A stretch of 64,000 nucleotides of DNA, taken from Streptomyces lincolnensis. GTDB lineage: Bacteria; Actinomycetota; Actinomycetes; Streptomycetales; Streptomycetaceae. This document shows, piece after piece, positions 17,007-27,042 of this stretch. The stretch spans positions 1 to 64,000 of the forward strand of contig NZ_JAIHON010000021.1 in the NCBI RefSeq assembly GCF_021173675.1, read 5' to 3'. The notes under the pieces are model-generated. The model made no database searches and was not told the DNA's origin. It worked only from the letters and a program-made list of their open reading frames with translations. Every line of letters starts with the position of its first letter. Position 1 is the first letter of the stretch. The translations under genes were made by a program, and so were the position numbers.

Positions 17007-20000
17007 TTGAGACACAGACGTGTGCGCCTGCGCGTGCCGGTCACCCTCGCGGTGGCCACCGCGCTGGCCGTACCGCTGAGCCTGCCCGCACAGGCCGAGG
17101 AACCCGCGCCGCCCAAGGGCGCGGCGCAGGGCTGGAACGATGCCGGGCGGGAACAGAAGAAGGTCTCCCTGAAGCCTTCCGCGATCCCCGCGAAGGACCG
17201 CGCCGGTCTGCTCGGCGAGGACTACGCGGAATCCGCCGACACCGCCGTCACCACGACCGGCGACGGCACCGGTTTCCACCTCCTTGCGGGCAAGGAGAAG
17301 GACGGCTATCAACTGCGCACGATAGCCAGCCTGTTCGAGGACGGTTTCGCCTCGGACACCTGGATCGGCAACCACTGCGTCACCGAGTCGGGCAAGTACG
17401 CGGCCGTCTCCTACGCGCCGCGTATGTTCACCAACAAGCCCGAGCTGATGGTGCGCGGCGCGTTCACCGCAGTGGTCGATCTCCGGTCGGGCAAGGTCAC
17501 CAAGCTGCCGTTCCAGTCGTCGCTCGCCTACTTCTCGCCCGGCTGCGGCCAGGGCGACAAGGCGGTGTTCACCCAGCTCAGCCACGACGGTGACAACAAG
17601 CAGCAGACCCGTCTGATCACCGTCGACGCGGTAACCGGCAAGGAGTCCCAGCCGGTCACGCTCGCGGGCGCGGTCACCTCGGCCGTCCCCACGGACGCGG
17701 GTGTCGTCGCCGCACACGGCAACAGGCTGGTACGGATCAACGGCACGGCCGAGAAGACACTGGCGTCCACCACAGCGGTGCCGTTCGAGATCACCGCCGA
17801 CGCCGACGGCGGCATCACCTTCATCGACCGCGAGCTGGACAAGAAGCAGTCCAAGACGCCGACCAGCTGGGCCAAGCACCTCGACCGCGCCAAGGTCGAG
17901 AAGGGCAAGAAGACCGAGCCCGTCACCGTCGTGTCCGGCAAGCTCGAAGCCTGGGACCTGACCCGCTCGGCACGCGGCGAGGTGTTCGTCACCGGTGCCG
18001 CCACGTCCAGAACGCTGCCCAAGCGGGTGCACAACCCCGGCAGACTCCCCAACGGCGCGGCGATCTCCAGCCACGCCCGGACAGCCCTGACCACCACGTG
18101 GTCCGACGGGAAGACCACCCTGGTCAACCCGGAGGACGCCGCCAAGCCCCGCCCCGCGCGTACCGTCCTGCGCGTGCTGGAGTCCGGCAGGTCCGTGACC
18201 CTCGATCTGCGTCCCGGTGCCCACCGCGTGGGCGCCGAGGCCCAGGGGCGTGTCCTGTCGCCCGCCCTGCCCACCGGCGGCCCGGTCGAGTCCGGCCCGG
18301 ACACGGGCGAGCAGAGCGAAGGCGGCCTGTCCACGCAGACCGTCACCGCACAGGCCGACAACCCCAGCGAAGGCACCGGGGAACGCTACTGCGCGGTGAC
18401 CCGCAACGATGCGAAGAAGCAGGCCTTCCAGCCCACCCCGCGCCAGGTCGAGTGGGCCGTGGACCAGGCCGTCGTCGGCGAGCTGGACTTCTACCGCGAG
18501 GGGAACTGGAAGAACACCGGGAACGGTGGCTACCAGCCGCAGGGCCTCTTCCCGGCGACCGTGCTCGCCGGTGACCCCAACGGCACCCTCGACAACGAGG
18601 ACCCCGATGTCACCGACAAGTGGCACATTCCCGCGCAGGTGATGCTCGGCATCACCGCGCAGGAGTCCAACATGTGGCAGGCCACCCGCTTCGCCGTGCC
18701 CGGTGTCACCGCCAACTCGCTGATCGGCAACTACTACGGTGTCGACTACGCCGCCGACGGTGAGCAGCTCGACCCCTGGCGGATCAACTGGGCGGACGCC
18801 GACTGCGGTTACGGCATCACCCAGGCCACCGACGGTATGCGCCTCGCGGGCAGGACCAAGCCCGGCGAGACCGCCCTGTCGACCATCGCGCAGGAAGCCG
18901 TAGCCCTGGACTACACGGCGAACATCGCCGCCGGTGTGCGGATCCTGTCGGAGAAGTGGAACCAGACCTACAACGCCGGCATGACGATCAACGGCGGCCA
19001 CCCCAAGTGGATCGAGAACTGGTTCTTCGCCCTGTGGGCCTACAACTCCGGGTTCTACGACAAGCCCGACTCCGCCGGGCACTGGGGTGTGGGCTGGACC
19101 AACAACCCCGCCAACCCGCTGTGGAAGGCCAACCGCGTCCCGTTCCTGCAGAACGCGACCAACCCCGCCGGTGACGACTACAGCCATGCCGCGCACCCGC
19201 AGGACTGGCCGTACCAGGAGAAGGTGATCGGCTGGGCGGCCCGCCCGATCTCGGCGATGTTCGCGCCCGGTGACTTCCAGGCGGGCTACCGTCCCGCGTG
19301 GTGGACCACCAACGCGGACCGCTCCAACGCCAAGCCTCCTGTCGATCTCTTCTGCAACGCGTCGAACTACTGCGTCCCGTCCAAGATCGGCGACAACGAC
19401 TCCAACGACCCGGGCCTGGGCGCCTGCACCCTCGACTCGGGCAACAGCGACACCAACCCGCACTGGCTCCACTGCTGGTGGCACGAGAAGATCACCAAGG
19501 AGCAGTGGAAGGACTGTGAACGCCTCGCCGAGTGCGGCAACGGCGTGCACCGCTTCGACACCTCCTACGGCGAGCAGGCGGACGCCGGCTCGTACCCGCC
19601 GAACTGCTCCACCACCGCCCTGCCCACCAACGCCCTGGTGGTCGACGACCTGCCCGACGGCACCACACCCGCGGGAGTCGACACCAAACGCGGATGCGGG
19701 GCGGTGAAGTCCGCCGGCACGTTCGGTTTCACCTTCGTTCCGTGGGACACCCAGATGGATCTCACCAACGACGGGACGGACAACCCGACCACCGTCACCA
19801 CCTATCCGGGGAAGATCGACACGCACCAGATCGGCGCCGGCTACGGCAACCACTTCTGGTTCGCACACACCCGCTCGCCGGAGTCGTCCACGGCCAACGC
19901 CGACCGGATGAAGGTCACCGGCACGTGGAAGCTGAACGCTCCGCTGACCAACACCACGCGCCAGGCGAAGGTCTTCGCCCATATCCCCGACCACGGGGCG

Positions 20001-21482
20001 CAGACCTCCAACGCCGTCTACCGGATCCAGACCCTCGACGGGGAAGAGGAAGTGTCCGTCTCGCAGACGGCGAACGAGTCCAACAAGTGGGTGGACCTGG
20101 GTGCCTACGACTTCGGTGACCAGATCCCCGAGGTGCGGCTCGACAACTTCAACGGCGGCAGCGGGAGCGCGGACATCGCCTTCGACGCACTGGCGTTCGT
20201 CCCGGGCACGTACAACGGCCAGAAGATGACGGGCAGCATGACGGTCAACCCGACCGCACCGGAGCCGGCACCGGTCGAGCCCGGCGAGGACATCAGCGAC
20301 GGCCTCTTCCCCGGGGTCGAGGGGTTCTCGACCGGCACCGCCACAGCGGCGCCCTCGGCGACGACGGCGACGACCATGAGTACCGCGTCGTGCTCGACGG
20401 TGTCCCTGTCCATCACCCGCAAGCGCACCAACAGCTGTCTCCACGACGAGCTCTGGGTGAATCACTACACGGACGGCAAACCGGACGGAAACGCGTCCTT
20501 CGACTACTACAACACGATCTACCTCGACGCGGCGAGTGATGAGTTCTCCCAGGTCACCACGGTCCGGCTGAAGTCCATGAGCGGCGTGATGAACACGGTC
20601 AACCTGGACTACCAGGCCAAGTGCCGCGGGTACTGCAACATCACCAGTGTCACCTGGGACGGGTCGAAGATCTTCAAGACGGGCGACACGATCCAGCGGA
20701 CCATCACCACGCGGTTCAAGTGGACGCCCAGTGGCGCCACCAAGAACACGATCACTCCGTACTGGTACTTCGGCGGTACGGCCAACGCCACTCCGATCTC
20801 CAATCCGCTCGAAGTCGAGAAGTCCAAGCTGGACATCCGCTGCGACAACGAAGTCCCCAACGCCGGCACCGGCTGCGTGTTCTCCGGCTACGACCCGACG
20901 TACGTCATGAACTCCCAGAAGTTCCCGGGGGCCGCCGCACACGTCGACATGATGTGGCGCAAGACCAACGTCGACTGGGGCAACCGCAACGGTGGCAAGC
21001 CGCTCACGTACCTGGGCAACAAGATGTCCGTCGACGGCTCCGGCAAGATTCAGTCGGACCGCAACCGGCAGCTCATCTGCGGCAGGCAGTGGAAGACCTA
21101 CAAGGACACCGGTCTGTTCAGTGACATGTGGACCCTGGAGGCAGGGGCGGCACGTACCGACGCCAAGAGCTGTGACGAGTTCGCCTTCGCCAACTCCGTC
21201 CAGAGCGCCGGAAACTCCGCGGGCCCCAACCCTGTCACCTACAGCGGCAAGGAATGCGTGCAGACCTATGTCAGACGGAACGCCGACGACACCATGACGC
21301 TGCACCTGCGTCCCGATGCCCCGGCACCGACCTGGAAGGAACCCTGCGGCCGGTCCTCGCTGTCGAACTGGCAGAACACCCAGTCGATGCGGCCGTTCGG
21401 CGACTTCATCAAGGAACAACGCCTGATGGAGGACGACGACTACTGGCTCGACCTGGGCGGATTCACCGCGCCCACCCCGTAA
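17007..21482 (+). CDS. Large secreted protein: beta-propeller-like, transglycosylase-like, golvesin-like and NucA/NucB-like DNase domains
   Basis: A 1491-aa exported protein starting at TTG 17007 after CGAAGGGGGAAAG (a GTG 15 nt later is possible). A signal peptide (VRLRVPVTLAVATALAVPL, AQA/EE) precedes a beta-propeller-like region (about 60-400). A lytic-transglycosylase-like domain follows (about 530-720: MLGITAQESNMWQATRF with the candidate catalytic Glu553, then CGYGITQATDGMRL and FFALWAYNSGFY). Next is a golvesin C-terminal-like beta domain (about 930-1070: YGNHFWFAHTR, WVDLGAYDFG). The C-terminus contains DRNRQLICG and SCDEFAFANSVQSAGN (Cys1389), resembling the CDEYPFAST motif of NucA/NucB DNases. 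This modular build, with a toxin-like tip, fits a secreted interbacterial or DNA-degrading effector. The nuclease call is an inference from motifs only. A shared terminator and an SMI1-type gene follow. Confidence 0.65.
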   Translation: MRHRRVRLRVPVTLAVATALAVPLSLPAQAEEPAPPKGAAQGWNDAGREQKKVSLKPSAIPAKDRAGLLGEDYAESADTAVTTTGDGTGFHLLAGKEKDGYQLRTIASLFEDGFASDTWIGNHCVTESGKYAAVSYAPRMFTNKPELMVRGAFTAVVDLRSGKVTKLPFQSSLAYFSPGCGQGDKAVFTQLSHDGDNKQQTRLITVDAVTGKESQPVTLAGAVTSAVPTDAGVVAAHGNRLVRINGTAEKTLASTTAVPFEITADADGGITFIDRELDKKQSKTPTSWAKHLDRAKVEKGKKTEPVTVVSGKLEAWDLTRSARGEVFVTGAATSRTLPKRVHNPGRLPNGAAISSHARTALTTTWSDGKTTLVNPEDAAKPRPARTVLRVLESGRSVTLDLRPGAHRVGAEAQGRVLSPALPTGGPVESGPDTGEQSEGGLSTQTVTAQADNPSEGTGERYCAVTRNDAKKQAFQPTPRQVEWAVDQAVVGELDFYREGNWKNTGNGGYQPQGLFPATVLAGDPNGTLDNEDPDVTDKWHIPAQVMLGITAQESNMWQATRFAVPGVTANSLIGNYYGVDYAADGEQLDPWRINWADADCGYGITQATDGMRLAGRTKPGETALSTIAQEAVALDYTANIAAGVRILSEKWNQTYNAGMTINGGHPKWIENWFFALWAYNSGFYDKPDSAGHWGVGWTNNPANPLWKANRVPFLQNATNPAGDDYSHAAHPQDWPYQEKVIGWAARPISAMFAPGDFQAGYRPAWWTTNADRSNAKPPVDLFCNASNYCVPSKIGDNDSNDPGLGACTLDSGNSDTNPHWLHCWWHEKITKEQWKDCERLAECGNGVHRFDTSYGEQADAGSYPPNCSTTALPTNALVVDDLPDGTTPAGVDTKRGCGAVKSAGTFGFTFVPWDTQMDLTNDGTDNPTTVTTYPGKIDTHQIGAGYGNHFWFAHTRSPESSTANADRMKVTGTWKLNAPLTNTTRQAKVFAHIPDHGAQTSNAVYRIQTLDGEEEVSVSQTANESNKWVDLGAYDFGDQIPEVRLDNFNGGSGSADIAFDALAFVPGTYNGQKMTGSMTVNPTAPEPAPVEPGEDISDGLFPGVEGFSTGTATAAPSATTATTMSTASCSTVSLSITRKRTNSCLHDELWVNHYTDGKPDGNASFDYYNTIYLDAASDEFSQVTTVRLKSMSGVMNTVNLDYQAKCRGYCNITSVTWDGSKIFKTGDTIQRTITTRFKWTPSGATKNTITPYWYFGGTANATPISNPLEVEKSKLDIRCDNEVPNAGTGCVFSGYDPTYVMNSQKFPGAAAHVDMMWRKTNVDWGNRNGGKPLTYLGNKMSVDGSGKIQSDRNRQLICGRQWKTYKDTGLFSDMWTLEAGAARTDAKSCDEFAFANSVQSAGNSAGPNPVTYSGKECVQTYVRRNADDTMTLHLRPDAPAPTWKEPCGRSSLSNWQNTQSMRPFGDFIKEQRLMEDDDYWLDLGGFTAPTP

Positions 21483-21494
21483 CCGCGCCATGAG

Positions 21495-21529
21495 AAGTGC
21501 CCCCCGGGACAACCGGGGGGCACTTTTTT
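21495..21529. terminator. Strong bidirectional terminator between the effector-like gene and the SMI1 gene
   Basis: A perfect 13-bp inverted repeat (aagtgccccccgg / ccggggggcactt, 21495-21507 and 21513-21525) with the loop gacaa and a T run on the + strand. It starts 13 nt after the 17007 gene and lies just beyond the stop of the leftward SMI1 gene, so it can serve both convergent genes. Confidence 0.9.
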
Positions 21530-21546
21530 GTCTCACGACCAGAGTC

Positions 21547-22116
21547 TCACGACCAGACGAGTCGTCCTTCGGCGACCGAGCAGGTCGGATGGCTGCCATC
21601 GGCGATTCTCGTGAGCATCTCCGCCACGGAGTCGAAGTAGTCGGCCAGCGAGGCGTATTCGCCCGTGGTCGTGTTCTCACCCACGAACCACCTGCCGATA
21701 CGGCCGTCCCGCGCGTCGATGAACTTTCCCGTCCAGCCGTCCTGGTCCGACAGGAACGGAATCCACTCATTGCGCCAGAACGGATTGTCCGGCTGATCCG
21801 GAGGATTGATCCCACCGGGCATGGAGTGGTTCGCGTAGAGCTTCTCCATCGCCCGCACACCCAGAAAGAAAAGTCCCTCGTCCGGAAACCCGTCGAAACC
21901 GCAACACGCCACGTCGTCGTCCACATCTTCCTCGGGAAGATCCAGATTGTTCTGCGACAGCCACGCCCGCAGTTCCGGAGGAAGCGGGACACCAATCCGT
22001 TCCTCGGCGGCCGCGAGCATCTGTTCCGTGGCCGGCCCGGGCAGATCCGCATGATCGGCCGGGGCGTGCTCCTGAAGAAGACTCATCACACGGGACCAGC
22101 TCTCCACCACGCCCAT
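21547..22116 (-). CDS. SMI1/KNR4 (SUKH) family protein, possible immunity protein
   Basis: A 189-aa soluble protein starting at ATG 22116 with AGAGGA upstream. Features typical of SMI1/KNR4 proteins are the amphipathic start, EERIGVPLPPELRAWLSQNN, an acidic centre (LPEEDVDDDVACCGFDGFP), NPFWRNEWIPFLSDQDG, GRWFVGENTTTGEYASLADYF and a C-terminal helix. In bacteria this superfamily is one of the best-known immunity families of polymorphic toxin systems (established for the family, not for this member). It is convergent with, and next to, a large secreted protein with a nuclease-like C-terminus. Immunity genes usually lie in the same direction just downstream of the toxin, so the opposite orientation weakens the link. 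Confidence 0.82.
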   Translation of the reverse strand: MGVVESWSRVMSLLQEHAPADHADLPGPATEQMLAAAEERIGVPLPPELRAWLSQNNLDLPEEDVDDDVACCGFDGFPDEGLFFLGVRAMEKLYANHSMPGGINPPDQPDNPFWRNEWIPFLSDQDGWTGKFIDARDGRIGRWFVGENTTTGEYASLADYFDSVAEMLTRIADGSHPTCSVAEGRLVWS

Positions 22117-22253
22117 TCCCCACGATCCTCTCTGAACGGACGCCCTCGGCGCCGACCGGAAAACCTCTCCGGAATGGTACGTGGAGCGGCTTGACCGCCC
22201 CTGCTCGGCGCCATTCGACGCCGACGAAGTCGCGGATCGCACAAGCCCCGCGA

Positions 22254-24107
22254 TCACGCCAGACTGTCCCGCCACGCCCGGTGCAGATCCGCGAACCTGC
22301 CGGTGCCCGCGACGAGTTCGGCCGGTGTGCCGTCCTCGACGATCCGGCCGTGCTCCATGACCAGGACCCGGTCGGCGATCTCGACGGTCGACAGCCGGTG
22401 CGCGATCACCACCGCCGTCCGCCCGTTGAGCACCGTCGCCATCGCCCGCTGCACCGCCCGCTCGCCCGGGATGTCGAGCGAGCTGGTCGCCTCGTCCAGG
22501 ATCAGCACGGCCGGATCGGCGAGCAACGCCCGTGCGAACGCGACGAGTTGGCGCTGACCGGCGGAGATGCGGCCACCCCGCTTGCGGACGTCCGTGTCGT
22601 AGCCGTCGGGCAGGCCGCTGATGAACTCGTGGGCGCCGATGGCCTTCGCGGCCCGCTCGACGTCCTCGCGGGAGGCGTCCGGCCGGCCGATCGCGATGTT
22701 CTCGGCGATCGTGCCGGAGAACAGGAACGCCTCCTGCGTCACCATCACCACCCCGCGCCGCAGTTCGGGCACGTCCAGGTCGCGCAGGTCCACGCCGTCG
22801 AGCAGGACCCGCCCCTCGGAGGGGTCGTAGAAGCGGGCGAGCAGCTTGGCCAGGGTCGACTTGCCGGCGCCGGTCGAGCCGACGACCGCGACGGTCTGCC
22901 CGGCCGGGAGGGTCAGGTCGAAGCGGGGCAGCACCTCGCCGCCGGTGCGGTAGGCGAACCGGACGCCGTCGAAGACCACCTCGCGGCCGGGGTGTTCGGA
23001 GGCGAGGGGCGGGAGCGGCCGGGGCGTGGCCGGTTCCGGGACCGTCGGCTTCTGCGCGAGCAGGCCGGCGATCTTCTCCAGGGAGGCCGCCGCCGACTGG
23101 TAGGAGTTCAGGAACATCCCGAGCCGGTCGATCGGGTCGTACAGCCGCCGCAGGTACAGCACCGCCGCCGCCAGCACCCCCAGTTCCAGCGAGCCGTCGG
23201 CCACCCGGTGGGCACCCCACAGCACGATCAGCGCGACCGCCGTGTTCGCCACCAGCCGGGAGCCGACCACATAGCGGGCCATCTCCAGCAGCGCGTCGCC
23301 GTTCGTGCGCTCGTGCCGGGCGTTCAGCGCGCCGAAGTCGGCGTCGTTGACGGCCTCGCGGCGGAACGCGCGCACCGGGCGGATGCCGTTCATCGTCTCG
23401 ACGAACTTCACGATCACGGCCGCGATCGCGGTCGACCGCTTGCGGTACACCTCGACCGCCCGCCGCTGGTAGAGCCGTACCAGCAGGTACAGCGGCACGA
23501 AGGACGCCACCGCGACCGCGCCGAGCCCCAGGTCCAGCCAGAGCAGCAGGGCCGAGATGTACACGAAGGACAGGACGACGGTGACGAGTTCCTGGAGGCC
23601 CTCGTCGAGCAGCTCCCGCAGGGACTCCACGTCGGTCGTGGAACGGGAGATCAGCCGGCCGCTGGTGTAGCGCTCGTGGAAGTCGATGCTCAGCGCCTGC
23701 GCGTGCCGGAAGATCCGGCCGCGCAGGTCCAGCAGCACGTCCTGGTTGACGCGGGCGGAGGCCAGGATGAAGGCGTACTGGAGCCCTCCGGAGGCCAGCG
23801 CGCACAGCAGGTACCCGGCCCCCACCGCGATCAGCGGCCCGTGGTCGGCCCGGCGGAACGCCGGTACGGCGCTGTCGATGGCGTACGCCACCAGCAGCGG
23901 GCCCGCCTGGACCGCCGCCTGCTGGAGCAGCAGCAGAAGCGTGGTGACGGCGACCCGCGCCTTCATCGGCGCGAGCAGGGAGCGCAGGAGGGCGAGGGTG
24001 GCGCCCGGCGGAGTGGGCAGGATGTCCCGGTCGAACGGGTCGCCCGTCCCCGGGGCGTCCCCGGCCGGCTGTTTCCTGTCCGGTGCGGTCGTCGTGGGCG
24101 CCGTCAT
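22254..24107 (-). CDS. ABC exporter half-transporter with intact ATP site motifs
   Basis: A 617-aa half-transporter. The exporter membrane domain (LRSLLAPMKARVAVTTLLLLLQQ onward, with FHERYTSGRLISRSTTD) is followed by an ATPase domain with Walker A GSTGAGKST, signature ISAGQRQ, Walker B VLILDEATSSLD and H-loop IAHRLS. ATG 24107 overlaps the stop of the upstream half-transporter by 4 nt, so the two are co-translated and probably heterodimeric. The arrangement matches the paired multidrug or lipid-type exporters found widely in Streptomyces. The substrate cannot be deduced. The SMI1 gene follows 137 nt downstream on the same strand. Confidence 0.93.
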   Translation of the reverse strand: MTAPTTTAPDRKQPAGDAPGTGDPFDRDILPTPPGATLALLRSLLAPMKARVAVTTLLLLLQQAAVQAGPLLVAYAIDSAVPAFRRADHGPLIAVGAGYLLCALASGGLQYAFILASARVNQDVLLDLRGRIFRHAQALSIDFHERYTSGRLISRSTTDVESLRELLDEGLQELVTVVLSFVYISALLLWLDLGLGAVAVASFVPLYLLVRLYQRRAVEVYRKRSTAIAAVIVKFVETMNGIRPVRAFRREAVNDADFGALNARHERTNGDALLEMARYVVGSRLVANTAVALIVLWGAHRVADGSLELGVLAAAVLYLRRLYDPIDRLGMFLNSYQSAAASLEKIAGLLAQKPTVPEPATPRPLPPLASEHPGREVVFDGVRFAYRTGGEVLPRFDLTLPAGQTVAVVGSTGAGKSTLAKLLARFYDPSEGRVLLDGVDLRDLDVPELRRGVVMVTQEAFLFSGTIAENIAIGRPDASREDVERAAKAIGAHEFISGLPDGYDTDVRKRGGRISAGQRQLVAFARALLADPAVLILDEATSSLDIPGERAVQRAMATVLNGRTAVVIAHRLSTVEIADRVLVMEHGRIVEDGTPAELVAGTGRFADLHRAWRDSLA

Positions 24108-25909
24108 CGGGCGTCGGCCTCCTCGATGTCCTCGCCGGCCTCGGTGATCTCGGTGCCGGCCATCAGGTGCGCGTACTCGGCGTTGGTGCGCAGCAGTTCG
24201 TGGTGGGTGCCGACGGCGGTGATACGGCCCCCGGAGAGCAGCGCGACCCGGTCGGCGAGCAGGACGGTCGACGGGCGGTGCGCCACGATCAGCGCGGTGG
24301 TCTCCGCGAGGACGTCCCGCAGCGCCGCCTCGACGGCGGCCTCGGTGTGCACGTCCAGCGCGGACAGCGGGTCGTCCAGCACGAGGAAGCGGGGCCGCCC
24401 GACGACCGCGCGGGCCAGTGCGAGCCGCTGCCGCTGGCCGCCGGACAGACTCAGGCCCTGCTCGCCCACCTGCGTGTCCGTGCCCTGCGGCAACGCGTAC
24501 GCGAAGTCGGCCTGCGCGACCGCGAGCGCCCGCTCCAGCTCCGGGCCGCCGGCGGTGTCCGGGGCGCCCATGAGGACGTTCTCCCCGACACTGGCGGAGA
24601 AGAGGGTGGGCTCCTCGAAGGCGACGGCGACGAGGGAGCGCAGCCGGTCCCTGGACATCGCGGAGATGTCCTGTCCGTCGAGCGTGATCCGCCCGGAGGT
24701 CAGCTCGTGCAGCCTCGGCACCAGCGCGGTCAGCGTGGTCTTCCCGCTCCCGGTGGCCCCGACGAGCGCCATGGACTCACCGGGTCGTATGTGCAGGTCG
24801 ATGCGGTCCAGCACGGGAGAGGAGCCGGCCGGAGCGTCGGGGTAACGGAAGGAGACGGCGTCGAAGCGTATGCCCCGCTGATCCGTCGACGGCCGCCCGC
24901 CGGAGACCCCCGGGTCCTCGACCTCCTCGTCCATCACCTCGAAGTATCGTTCCGTCGCCGTCGCCGCCTCCTGGCTCATCGCCAGCAGGAACCCGATGGA
25001 CTCCACCGGCCACCGCAACGCGAGCGCCGTGGAGAGGAAGGCCACCAGCGTCCCCGCCGACAGCTCCCCGTCCGCCACCTGCACGGTGCCCAGCACCAGG
25101 GCCGCCCCGATGGCGATCTCCGGCAACGTGACGATGACGCCCCAGATGGTCGACAGCAGCGAGGCCTTGCGCAGTTCCGTGCCGCGCAGGGTCCGCGCGA
25201 GCTCGCGGAACGCCCGGGCCTGACTGCGGTGCCGTCCGAACCCCTTGATGATCCGGACGCCGAGCACGCTCTCCTCGACGAGCGTGGTCAGATCGCCCAC
25301 CTGGTCCTGCGCGCGCCGCGCCACCGCCGCGTACCGCTTCTCGAAGACCACGCACGTCACCATCACGGGGACGGCCGGCCCCAGGATCACCAGCCCCAGC
25401 GTCCAGTCCTGCGCCAGCATGATGATCACGCCGACGACGATCGTGACACTGTTGACCAGCAGGAACGTCAGCGGGAACGCCAGGAACATCCGCAGCAGCA
25501 TCAGATCCGTGGTGCCCCGGGACAGCAGCTGCCCGGACGCCCACCGGTCGTGGAAGGACACCGGCAGCCGCTGGAGACGCCGGTACAGAGCCCCCCGCAT
25601 GGCCGCCTCGACCCCCGCCAGCGGGCGCGCCACCAGCCACCGCCGCAGCCCGAACAGCAGCGCCTCCCCGAGCCCGAGCAGCAGCAGGTACAGCGCCCCG
25701 AGCCAGACGCCCGCAGGATCCCGGTGCGCGACGGGACCGTCCACCACCCACTTCAGGACGAGCGGGATCACCAGCCCCACACAGGAGGCGAGGACCGCGA
25801 CGAACGCGGCGCCGAACAGCCGCGCCCGCACGGGCCGCACGTACGGCCACAGGCGCAGCAGAGTCCGTACGGCGGAACGGTCCTTGGTCTGTACAGGTGT
25901 CGTCGCCAT
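24104..25909 (-). CDS. ABC exporter half-transporter with Asp at the catalytic Glu position
   Basis: A 601-aa half-transporter. ATG 25909 starts at MATTPVQTKDRSAV, after which family similarity begins; a 51-residue longer frame extends into the divergent promoter region. The ATPase domain has Walker A GATGSGKTT and signature LSGGQRQRLALARAV. Walker B is RFLVLDDPLSALD, where the usual catalytic Glu after the Walker B Asp is another Asp, and the H-loop is IVAHRPS. One weakened site is characteristic of heterodimeric exporters; the partner is the next gene. The 227 bp to the right (25910-26136) form a divergent promoter region shared with the DrrAB-like genes. Confidence 0.92.
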   Translation of the reverse strand: MATTPVQTKDRSAVRTLLRLWPYVRPVRARLFGAAFVAVLASCVGLVIPLVLKWVVDGPVAHRDPAGVWLGALYLLLLGLGEALLFGLRRWLVARPLAGVEAAMRGALYRRLQRLPVSFHDRWASGQLLSRGTTDLMLLRMFLAFPLTFLLVNSVTIVVGVIIMLAQDWTLGLVILGPAVPVMVTCVVFEKRYAAVARRAQDQVGDLTTLVEESVLGVRIIKGFGRHRSQARAFRELARTLRGTELRKASLLSTIWGVIVTLPEIAIGAALVLGTVQVADGELSAGTLVAFLSTALALRWPVESIGFLLAMSQEAATATERYFEVMDEEVEDPGVSGGRPSTDQRGIRFDAVSFRYPDAPAGSSPVLDRIDLHIRPGESMALVGATGSGKTTLTALVPRLHELTSGRITLDGQDISAMSRDRLRSLVAVAFEEPTLFSASVGENVLMGAPDTAGGPELERALAVAQADFAYALPQGTDTQVGEQGLSLSGGQRQRLALARAVVGRPRFLVLDDPLSALDVHTEAAVEAALRDVLAETTALIVAHRPSTVLLADRVALLSGGRITAVGTHHELLRTNAEYAHLMAGTEITEAGEDIEEADAR

Positions 25910-26136
25910 CAGCAGGAGCCTACGGACCGGCACCGATGACGCCCACCGAGTTTTGGCCGGACCTGAATCGGCCGTCGGACCTACGACCTGCGTGTTCGAG
26001 GAGCCGCACCGGCCGACGCGGGGGTTTGGTGAAGGCTTCCGGGGGAGGTCGTACGACCGCATCCACCGATCGGCTGATGCCGCTTCGAGCGCGACGGCCG
26101 ATGTGGCGGGGGTGCCCTCGCCGCGACGCTGAGGCC

Positions 26137-27042
26137 ATGTCCTTCATAGAGGTAAGCGATCTGCGGAAGTCGTACGGCGGCCGGGCCGTCGTGGACGGTG
26201 TCTCCTTCACCGTCGAGGAGGGCGAGATCTTCGGGATCCTCGGCCCGAACGGAGCCGGCAAGACCACCACCGTCGAGTGCGTCGAGGGGCTGCGTGTCCC
26301 CGACGCGGGCCGCGTGCGGGTCACCGGCCTCGACCCCGTCGCCGACCACGCGAGCGTGGCCCGCGTCCTCGGCGCCCAGCTCCAGGAGAGCGAACTCCAG
26401 GCCAAGCTCACCGTCCGCGAGGCGCTGGAGCTGTACACCTCGTTCCACGACAGGCCCGTCGACTGGCGCCCGCTCGCCGAGCGCCTCGGGCTGACCCAGA
26501 AGCTCACCACCCGGTTCGCCAAGCTCTCCGGCGGCCAGAAGCAGCGCCTGTTCATCGCACTCGCCCTCGTCGGCAATCCCCGGGTGGTCGTCCTGGACGA
26601 ACTGACCACCGGCCTCGACCCGCGCGCCCGCCGCGACACCTGGGAGCTCATCGAGGACATCCGCGCGGGCGGCGTCACCGTCCTGCTCGTCACCCACTTC
26701 ATGGAGGAGGCACAGCGCCTCTGCGACCGGATCGCCGTCATCGACAAGGGCCGCATCGCGGCGCTCGACACCCCGGCCGGACTGATCCGCCGCTCGGCGG
26801 GCGCCACCGTCATCAGCTTCACCCCGTCCGCCCCGCTCGACGACGGCGACCTGAACGCGCTGCCCGCACTCGCCGCCGTCGAGCACCGGGACGGCCGCCT
26901 CACCCTCTCCGGCACCGACGAGACCGTCAACGCCGTGATCACCCTGCTCGCCCGCACCCACATCACGGCCCATCAACTCCGCGTCAACGACGCCACGTTG
27001 GACGACGCGTTCCTCGACCTGACCAAGGAGGCATCGGCATGA
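26137..27042 (+). CDS. ABC transporter ATPase, DrrA/CcmA type
   Basis: A 301-aa cytoplasmic ATPase starting at ATG 26137 (MSFIEVSDLRKSYGG) after GAGG. Walker A is GPNGAGKTT, the Q-loop region is GAQLQESELQAKLTV, the signature LSGGQKQRLF, Walker B VVVLDELTTGLD and the H-loop LVTHFMEEA. The C-terminal 80 residues resemble the DrrA-type extension (DATLDDAFLDLTKEA). It powers the permease encoded by the next gene, which overlaps it by 4 nt. Together they look like the DrrAB-type exporters for drugs or lipids. A two-component system follows in the same direction, so it probably controls this exporter. Confidence 0.94.
   Translation: MSFIEVSDLRKSYGGRAVVDGVSFTVEEGEIFGILGPNGAGKTTTVECVEGLRVPDAGRVRVTGLDPVADHASVARVLGAQLQESELQAKLTVREALELYTSFHDRPVDWRPLAERLGLTQKLTTRFAKLSGGQKQRLFIALALVGNPRVVVLDELTTGLDPRARRDTWELIEDIRAGGVTVLLVTHFMEEAQRLCDRIAVIDKGRIAALDTPAGLIRRSAGATVISFTPSAPLDDGDLNALPALAAVEHRDGRLTLSGTDETVNAVITLLARTHITAHQLRVNDATLDDAFLDLTKEASA

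Noticed and set aside
22254..25909. The Asp-for-Glu change in the second ABC pair as an unusual finding
   Set aside because: One weakened site is a common feature of heterodimeric exporters, so it is only noted in the feature.
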